DNA of 14,350 nt from Fragilaria crotonensis (Eukaryota > Bacillariophyta > Fragilariophyceae > Fragilariales > Fragilariaceae), in NCBI GenBank assembly GCA_022925895.1, contig JAKSYS010000871.1, forward strand, positions 1 through 14,350, written 5' to 3'. This document shows, piece by piece, positions 8,481 through 14,350 of this stretch (the first letter of the stretch is position 1; every line of letters begins with the position of its first letter). The translations under genes and the position numbers were made by a program. Below the pieces are notes generated by a model, which searched no databases, had not been told where the DNA came from, and worked only from the letters and a program-made list of their open reading frames with translations.

Positions 8481-10286
8481 GGCATTTAATATATCCGCAT
8501 TGATTCTGCTTAAAGTGGTGTGTGTTTTGACTTATATACTTTGCAAAGTGCTGGTGTACTAGCTAAACAACGACTGGGAAGCTCTAGAAAGCCAAGAATT
8601 GACAGGTTGAAGTTGTGTGCTGCTAGCCTTCAATGTTGATCTTCTTGTGGCTGCTGACAATAGATGGTTGGCTACCTTTGTATTGGTTTGCTTGAATCAA
8701 TGCTGTCTCCTATAATATTCTTTGTCAACTCTGATGGAGTTCATGTGTTAAAGGAGGCCATGGTGTACAGTTTAGTTGGCTACACCTTCATTGCTTTGTA
8801 AGCCTCCTTTGTGGTGAGGTCAATGGTGAAAATCAATTAATTCACGTTGTTAAGCTTTAAATTAGTTCAAATTTATTTATGATGTGTAAAAGGATATAGT
8901 TACGTCTCATAATCTCTTGGTCCGACTTGTGTTCAGTTTGTGGTATCCACACCATAATGTATCTGCCATGTTCTGGTTCCAATGTAGGTTTCCATTTGAT
9001 TAATTTTAACACAGAGGAACTCTTGTAGCAAGAAGAATGCTAGCCACATTGCTTTGATGAGATGTGAAAAAGGAGCTATTGTTGTGAGGCAGGCTCTTCA
9101 GAATGGGTGAAGCCCACCAGCCTGTTGTACATGGTGCCCAGCATGTGACCATACATTTGAGGAAGAGTGTAAGTTGTCTAAGTCCCTGCCTGTTGATCAT
9201 ACAGATGTCAAAAAAGGGTCATCATATTTGCTGGCCGCCGGATGAGCCATGTACACAAACAGATTATGAAACTCAAATTTCTGAACTAGGCTAAATGTCT
9301 CGATAACTTGGATTTGCATGTTCATGAAAGATAATTCTTGGTAAACCAAAGTCTAAGGTGATTCGCAAATAAATGGGTATGTGCCCTTAGAAACTTGTAT
9401 TTAAAAACTGAATTGGCACCCAACGAGTCTGAACTTAAACAAAGGTGTTGTTCTGAATGGTGTGGTGGCTGCTGCTCGTCCCAAGTGCTGTTGATTTTGT
9501 AGTCTCAGGTGACCCAAGACTTGCATCATACTCATGGCTATCAAATTGTAGGGGAATTGGTGCCTAGTTTTGTGGATCCATTCCTGCATCTCCAATACGT
9601 CCAAAACCTATCAATTTGTATCCCTAATCTTTTGCTCCCTCCATCATTGCAATGGTGCAATGGTCAGGTACCTAGTGAGATCTTGCAAAAAGGTTTCCAC
9701 AAGAGGTTGTTCCAAATTTAATGACTATCAACTTCATTAGCAGGTACTTTAGTACTGTACTTCGTTGTGCGGTACATGTTCTCAGTACTACACTACACGA
9801 GTACCTGGTATTGGAAAACTCAAACAATGCTGGAAAAAATGATGCGCAAGCTGCTCTCGATGCCTCTCACCTCTGAAGCACACACGCGTGCCATTGATTC
9901 CGCATTGCCGATTGCCAACAAAATTAATAACTGCGTTCTGTCAGGATATCAGTTTCTAGTGTAGTCAAGTTTAATCACTGCTAGGGGATTGGGAATATGG
10001 CATTGGTAAATGTGAATAACATTGTAAGTGTCGCAATTGCAATCGAAAGATCCTTGTTGTATCGGTCAGATGGATCAACTTTGAACTATCTTTCTCCATT
10101 GTGTAGTTGGTTTTTTTTTAACTTGTTGATGATTTCCGCGTATTATTATGATGTATTGAAGAGATTGGTTCTATCTGAAGTTTACGTTATGCGAGCAAAG
10201 TGGTGAACAATAAACATGAAAACAAATATTTGACTAACACCATCCGTCACGCCATGTCCAACATGATGTTGAATATCAAACGTTAA
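8481..10286. other. Repeat-like DNA and ASF1 upstream region
   Basis: Between about 8640 and 9720 several minus-strand frames read as protein-like text broken by TAG and TGA stops, consistent with the upstream part of the same decayed retroelement. I cannot assign a domain. A patch at about 9740-9805 holds six GTAC words in about 75 bp. The last 500 bp are AT-rich and should include the ASF1 promoter. A 69-codon plus-strand frame at 9997-10206 contains a hydrophobic run but has no other support. Confidence 0.4.
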
Positions 10287-10338
10287 ATGCTAAATGTCAA
10301 ATGTCAAAATACAACAACAACAATATACAACAACAACA
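10285..10338. repeat. 7-bp tandem repeat and CAA microsatellite at the ASF1 start
   Basis: Three heptamers (AAATGCT, AAATGTC, AAATGTC; 10285-10305) each contain an ATG, at 10287, 10294 and 10301, in three different frames. An interrupted CAA/ACA repeat follows at 10311-10338. In the ASF1 frame this codes for Thr and Asn runs. Confidence 0.85.
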
Positions 10339-11051
10339 CGAAGCTCGTCATGGACAACCCGACAACATTCGCAAGTCCATTCCAATTTGAAATTACCTTT
10401 GAATGTTTGCAAGAACTCGATGACGATTTGGAATGGAAAATGTTGTACGTCGGAAAAGCTGCCGATTCGACTCAGGATTTAATCCTCGATGAGATCCTTG
10501 TTGGTCCCGTCCCCGTGGGTGTCAACAAATTTGTATTGCAGGCGGACGCTCCCGATCCGAATCAATTGGAAGAATTGTTGGGAGTTACCGTCGTCCTCGT
10601 CACATGCTCCTATCGAGAACGGGAATTCGTCCGTGTGGGGTACTATGTCAACAATGCACTGGAGGGGTACGATCCAGAAAGTGGACAAGCACTGCCGTCA
10701 CCGTTGGACGTGACCAAGGTGACGAGACAAATTCTTGCCGACAAACCGAGAGTTACCAAATTTCCAATCCCCTGGGGAGATGAGACTGAAATTACAACAG
10801 CAACAACAACAACGTCAACGACAGAACTACCACAATCAGGTATGATGATGAGCAGTAGTCATGATGATGCCATGGAGAGTGACAACCTTGTTACGAATTC
10901 TATGGATCAAGGGCAAGAACCCGAATCAGAACCTGAAATGGATGACGTAGAAGGCGAAGAGGGCGACGAAGATGACGACGATGAGGAGGACGAACCCGAT
11001 GGAAATGAAGGGGACGAAGTGGATTTAGAAGAAGAAGATGATGATGAATAG
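10287..11051 (+). CDS. ASF1: Histone H3-H4 chaperone ASF1
   Basis: This single-exon protein of 254 residues carries histones H3-H4 in nucleosome assembly and disassembly, handing them to CAF-1 or HIRA in the nucleus. The conserved core runs from about residue 20 to 163: DNPTTFASPFQFEITFE (23-39), DDDLEWKMLYVG (45-56), ILVGPVPVGVNKFV (70-83), VTCSYREREFVRVGYYVNN (105-123) and ILADKPRVTKF (149-159), the last shared closely with yeast Asf1. A Thr-rich linker follows, then a strongly acidic tail (about 208-254), a known histone-binding type of extension. ATG 10287 directly follows a TAA, so it is the first possible start. The family's N-terminal strand normally leads into DNP within about a dozen residues. 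Here a microsatellite adds Thr and Asn residues between NVKC and TKLVMDNP. Met22 (10350) is an alternative start but would remove that strand. Confidence 0.95.
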   Translation: MLNVKCQNTTTTIYNNNTKLVMDNPTTFASPFQFEITFECLQELDDDLEWKMLYVGKAADSTQDLILDEILVGPVPVGVNKFVLQADAPDPNQLEELLGVTVVLVTCSYREREFVRVGYYVNNALEGYDPESGQALPSPLDVTKVTRQILADKPRVTKFPIPWGDETEITTATTTTSTTELPQSGMMMSSSHDDAMESDNLVTNSMDQGQEPESEPEMDDVEGEEGDEDDDDEEDEPDGNEGDEVDLEEEDDDE

Positions 11052-11340
11052 GACTTTTTCACAGGCAGTTATTCGACAATATGCAGTAATTGCCAAGGCG
11101 ACTCCTGGCACGCTTTATTGTGTCAGAGTCGGACTGACTGCATATATCTTGAGCCATGGTAACAAGGTATTTATTAGTAGTCTTAGGATATTTGCTACGT
11201 AGGTAAGGTTAACCCAATTGCCGTGCTATGAATGATGTCGAACCTGCCTGTGTGCCTAGAATTGGTACGCAGTATGGACTACAATAGCATCAAAACTCCA
11301 AGTTGGAAATTTAAAAATTAAGTATTCGAGTGCTGTCGAT
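11052..11340. other. Convergent ASF1/NACA 3' spacer
   Basis: Both 3' untranslated regions and their polyadenylation sites should lie in this AT-rich spacer. No distinct signal or gene was identified. Confidence 0.5.
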
Positions 11341-12305
11341 TTAAGTCGTCAAACTCATAATACTATTGACCAAATCCCCATCATTCTCCTTCAAGGCCTT
11401 GACAGCCTTGGCACGAGAGCAACCAATCTGGGACATGATCAATTCCACGTCGTTTGGATCGAGACCCGCTTCGTCCAAGACTTCATCCTCTTCGACAGCA
11501 GGAGCGGCAGGAATCTCTGGAGGTGCTTCCAAAGGTGGCATGGCAGCAGCGGCTTGGGCGGGCTGGAATTGCTTGGCTGCTGCGGCTTGGGACGCCGCAC
11601 CGAGATCCTCCGATTTGGCTTCGCCAAAGACAACATAGGTATCAGCCGTGGGGGACTTGAAGACATCTGGCTTGTTGATGACAAACAAGACATTCTTGCT
11701 CTTCTTGACAGTGACCCTGAGCACACCAGGAACTGGTCTCATTCCCAACTTCTGCATGGCCTTGCGAGACTTCTTCTCGGAACGGTTCTGCTTGGCCTCA
11801 GGTCCTCCAGCGAAGGCATCGCCATCTTGGCCGTCTTCCTGAGCCTCCAACTCGGGGATGTCGTCATCGTCATCATCCAACTCTTCGATCTGAGTTTAAC
11901 GAAGAAATAATGATTATAGTTAATAACAGTGAATCAAATCGATGGCATGCAGAGAAATTGTTGAGTTAGATTTGCTCAATACAGTAGCACAGTACTTCTA
12001 CAACATCAGTACAGTGTCTCCAGGTGGTTGACATGAACGAGTTGCGAGCGACGAGTGAAGATTTTACCGACGCTCACCCAACTATGGCGAGCATTCAATC
12101 GAACTGGCTCTGGGTCGTCTACAAACACTCCGATCCTGGAATGCAGGGTAACATCAACGCTGCGAAAGTGGCACCTGGCACGGGCGAAGATTCATTTCAA
12201 CTTCAGAATTAGCGACTCCTTCATTCCACCTTCCGGCTCAACTCAACGGCAATCTCTCTCATCACTCCATCGTCTGACTCTTACCTGAGGAACGTCTTCA
12301 ACCAT
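11341..12305 (-). CDS. NACA: Nascent polypeptide-associated complex subunit alpha (two exons)
   Basis: NAC alpha pairs with NAC beta at the ribosomal exit tunnel, shields nascent chains and limits mistargeting to the ER. Exon 1 (12285-12305) encodes only MVEDVPQ and ends in CAG|GTAAGA. Exon 2 (11341-11889) starts after CTCAG and continues in frame with [10 protein letters not shown]; its frame has no ATG at the N-terminus, which makes the short first exon necessary. The protein has 189 residues: an acidic N-terminus, a NAC domain at about 43-107 ([16 protein letters not shown], then [20 protein letters not shown] and TYVVFGEAK), an Ala/Pro linker, and a C-terminal UBA domain at about 148-189 ([22 protein letters not shown]). 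Length and domain order are normal for the family. It converges with ASF1, with 289 bp between the stops. Confidence 0.95.
11890..12284 (-). other. Intron 1 of NACA
   Basis: This is a 395-bp GT-AG intron in phase 0, with donor CAG|GTAAGA at 12284 and acceptor TTAAACTCAG ending at 11890. It is long compared with the 125-bp intron of the Hint gene. It contains an opposite-strand frame (12024-12212) that is probably chance. Confidence 0.85.
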
Positions 12306-13206
12306 GGTAAAGTTGTAATGGGGTAGGAGAGCTGTAAGTGTGGTTGGAGCACTGGAGTTTGTGGATGTTGAATGTTGACGCTCTTTGGTGCTACATACTT
12401 ATACTTCTACATACATACAGAACACCTGTCCTTCCACTGCACCAGCGTGTAGGCTTCTATTTAACACATCAATTTAGAATAAATGTGTACGTCCATCATC
12501 CGATCATCGTGCGGCTGTCGTTGGATCGTTGGATTACACATTACCAGTACCGGTACACTGCAGCAGTGCACATTACATACTTTGTGCACTACAAGCAGTA
12601 CGGCAGGAATAGGGGTTACTTGGAACTTGGAATCCTACTCCGTACTCCGAGAATGATTCTGCACAATATGGAGACTACTACTGGTACCTCGTACGGCAGT
12701 GGAGTATTACACCGGCGGGTTTGACCCCACTGTGTAACCTTGTACTGTTCAAGTACAGTAGGCAGAATTTGGATGAGTGTCGTATGCATAGCCGATGTCC
12801 AAAATAAATGTCATGATGCGACCATTCATTATCGCACTCCCACCTTGAAGGACATAGATAACCTCCACTTACGTCGTCACTCGGGAATCAAGACAAGATA
12901 AGACGTCAACCATGTTGCATGGGATCGATTCCTATCTCTCATCAGTCCCAACAACATCGAAGATGTCGCGCCAAGGGACAAGTTGTGTAGCGGAGCCTTG
13001 ACTCCAGTACAATAGTACTCAATGACTGTCCTAATCTATAGCACGCTAGCAGAGGTTGAGCGCTTGTTGATTGCTTGAAGTCAACAAGCAGCAACTGATT
13101 GAGAACAAGAATGAGAAACCTCAGTTAACTTATACTGTACATTGTATGGATTTCAAAAGCGTTCGAGTATGACGTGTCAAAAACAGTGTCACAAACTGTT
13201 GTCATC
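12306..13206. other. NACA upstream region and intergenic DNA
   Basis: The NACA promoter should sit at the left end. The stretch at about 12535-12760 is rich in GTAC words and holds two adjacent TACTCCG copies at about 12640-12655. An ACGTCA half-site occurs at about 12903-12908. The 128-codon plus-strand frame at 12338-12724 starts only at a GTG and runs through repeat words, so it is not called. No RNA gene was seen. Confidence 0.5.
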
Positions 13207-13677
13207 TCATGATGCTTTAGTGCAAAACCTTCTCAACTCGTCAAAGATTGGATCATCATGTAGGCAATGCGTGGATGATGATGATGCCTCACTCTCAAAG
13301 CGCTCCTTCACCAGCAGTGCCGTGTGTCGCGCGTCATCAGCTTCCTTGCGAGCCGCTGTCAATTCCTCCATCATTTTTGAAAATCGTTCATCCTTTTTGC
13401 GACGACTGCTGCGGCGACCACTTCCTGATGAGGGCGATCCTTCTCGTGGTGGCGGTGGTGGAATCATGATGCGACGGCGGGATGAAGAAATTCCGTCTTC
13501 GCCGGAAGATGAATCATCCGTCATTTGCAGAATCGTGTCGGAGGAACTCAAGCATCTGGCCTTGGCCGTGATCCCTGGGATGAAGAACGATCCAACTGAC
13601 CCGGCGCCGAGGGTAGAATACGAGGCATTCGAACGTTGAAAATCAGCGCCTTGCATACTGTTGTCATTTGTAGTCAT
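13207..13677 (-). CDS. Hypothetical basic coiled-coil protein, 156 residues
   Basis: No family is recognised. The first ATG of the frame (13677) has an A at -3 and is the chosen start. The protein has a Ser-rich, low-complexity N-terminal half (Ser clusters at 44-46, 56-58 and 64-66), a five-Pro run (73-77), a basic patch at about 88-95 (RRSSRRKK), and a charged helix likely to form a coiled coil (about 94-131, FSKMMEELTAARKEADDAR region). It ends with a short acidic-to-basic helix (DDPIFDELRRF). There is no signal peptide or membrane segment, so a soluble cytosolic or nuclear protein is likely. The opposite strand is also open for about 165 codons (13142-13639) but starts at a TTG and lacks organised features; I prefer the minus strand. 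An upstream exon cannot be excluded. Confidence 0.55.
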   Translation of the reverse strand: MTTNDNSMQGADFQRSNASYSTLGAGSVGSFFIPGITAKARCLSSSDTILQMTDDSSSGEDGISSSRRRIMIPPPPPREGSPSSGSGRRSSRRKKDERFSKMMEELTAARKEADDARHTALLVKERFESEASSSSTHCLHDDPIFDELRRFCTKAS

Positions 13678-13951
13678 GTTGGATTTTTGTGCTGGAATGA
13701 TATGCAAACTCTGATCGCGTTTTTTTATGAGAGGGATGAGGTGACTGTTGTAGTCAGTTCGTCACACTCAAACGGATTGTCTGGGATCTTTTCGAGCCGT
13801 GTCTGTCTCGGCTCACGTTTAGTGGAAAACCAAAACTTAAACCGGCGTTGCCGTCAATAAAAGACTGGACATTTTGAATCTTAAATGATATGTGTCGATA
13901 GTGTCCTTCTATCCTATAATACCATTTGTCGATTTGTAATTATAAAACGAT

Positions 13952-14226
13952 TTACAACAGCATCTCCTGTAACTCATCGTTTTCAACGTAAATGCCATGC
14001 AACGAAAACACTTGCTTTGACGTCGACGTACACAACGTACCATGGTAAGCATCAAGCTCCTGCGAACGTGGATAATTACGTTTGTCGTAGTCCACGAGCG
14101 ATGCCTTTTCCCATCTCAAGATCTTATCAAAAGTCTCTCGTAGTTTGTCATCACTTCTTCTAGGAAGTCTGGAAAATCCTTGCTTCTTAAGTAAGCGAGC
14201 AGAACATTACCGCTATCATTTAACAT
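13952..14226 (-). CDS. Possible gene fragment in two overlapping frames, unknown
   Basis: Two overlapping minus-strand frames both look coding. The first starts at ATG 14226 and gives 36 residues (LLAYLRSKDFPDFLEEVMTN near its centre) to a stop at 14116. The second is open from about 14206 to a stop at 13952 without an early Met and includes KLRETFDKILRWEKASLVD and SKQVFSLHGIYVENDELQE. They could be one short gene broken by an indel, or two exons: a GGATTTTCCAG acceptor-like site lies in the overlap. I recognise no family. A TGACGTCA palindrome lies about 50 bp upstream of the ATG. Confidence 0.35.
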
Positions 14227-14274
14227 TTAAAGGAGTAGACTATGTAAATTAAAGTAAAACCTACAACTTCAAAG

Positions 14275-14282
14275 TGACGTCA
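14275..14282. promoter_or_regulatory. TGACGTCA palindrome (CRE-like site)
   Basis: The exact bZIP/CREB consensus TGACGTCA lies 49 bp upstream of the ATG at 14226. In the diatom Phaeodactylum, TGACGT-type elements are known to mediate CO2/cAMP response of a carbonic anhydrase promoter. Whether this site works, and for which gene, is inference. Confidence 0.35.
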
Positions 14283-14350
14283 GCGAGTGATGTGACTTGA
14301 AAGGTTTATTATTCGAACGCAGGGGTGGGTTTAATTGCATTGAATCCATT

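Noticed and set aside
8087-8485. 132-codon minus-strand frame with ATG at 8485
   Set aside because: It overlaps the RNase H-like frame of the retroelement relic in another frame, crosses the tandem duplication and shows no domain. It is most likely a chance frame.
9997-10206. 69-codon plus-strand frame with a hydrophobic run
   Set aside because: It lies in the AT-rich ASF1 upstream region; hydrophobic runs are expected there by chance.
12024-12212. 62-codon plus-strand frame inside the NACA intron
   Set aside because: It is antisense within an intron, short and without a recognised family. It could be real only if transcribed.
12338-12724. 128-codon plus-strand frame upstream of NACA
   Set aside because: It starts at GTG, runs through GTAC/TACTCC repeat words and has no domain-like features.
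12925-12945. GGATCGATTCC-like T-arm of a tRNA
   Set aside because: The stem does not pair and no matching anticodon or acceptor arms are present.
13142-13639. 165-codon plus-strand frame
   Set aside because: It begins at TTG and is the antisense of the better-organised coiled-coil gene at 13207-13677.

Overview
The window looks like nuclear DNA of a diatom, probably a pennate one. It carries eukaryotic housekeeping genes (the ASF1 histone chaperone and the alpha subunit of the nascent-polypeptide-associated complex, NAC), short GT-AG introns, and long intergenic stretches rich in short words. It also has families that are expanded in diatoms: a membrane-anchored sulfotransferase-like protein, a secreted Cys-rich domain fused to a hedgehog-type Hint domain, and a decayed retroelement with an RNase H-like tail. 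Species is not inferred. All family calls rest on motifs read by eye.

Layout. 52-980 (-): 5' exon of a type II membrane sulfotransferase-like gene running off the left edge. 981-2475: intergenic, with GTAC-rich patches and one unassigned short open frame. 2476-4071 (-): two-exon gene for a signal peptide, a 20-Cys secreted region ending in a cystine-knot-like spacing, a hedgehog-like Hint domain and two C-terminal membrane helices. Its two halves lie in different frames. 4072-5716: intergenic, with short tandem repeats and a cluster of the word TACTCCG. 5717-6440 (-): protein-like fragments in several frames, perhaps a dead gene. 6441-10286: mostly repeat-like DNA including a retroelement relic at about 7930-8480 (-). 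10287-11051 (+): ASF1. 11341-12305 (-): NAC alpha, with a 7-codon first exon and a 395-bp intron, convergent with ASF1. 13207-13677 (-): unknown basic, coiled-coil protein. 13952-14226 (-): possible gene fragment in two overlapping frames, with a TGACGTCA palindrome upstream.

Nothing suggests an operon or one shared pathway. ASF1 (nucleosome assembly) and NAC alpha (handling of nascent chains at the ribosome) are independent housekeeping genes. The most interesting locus is the Hint gene. By analogy with hedgehog, its precursor would enter the secretory pathway, stay membrane-bound through the C-terminal helices, and cut itself before the Hint Cys to release the disulfide-rich N-terminal part. 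The one-base frame conflict just before the Hint domain must be resolved before that model is accepted.
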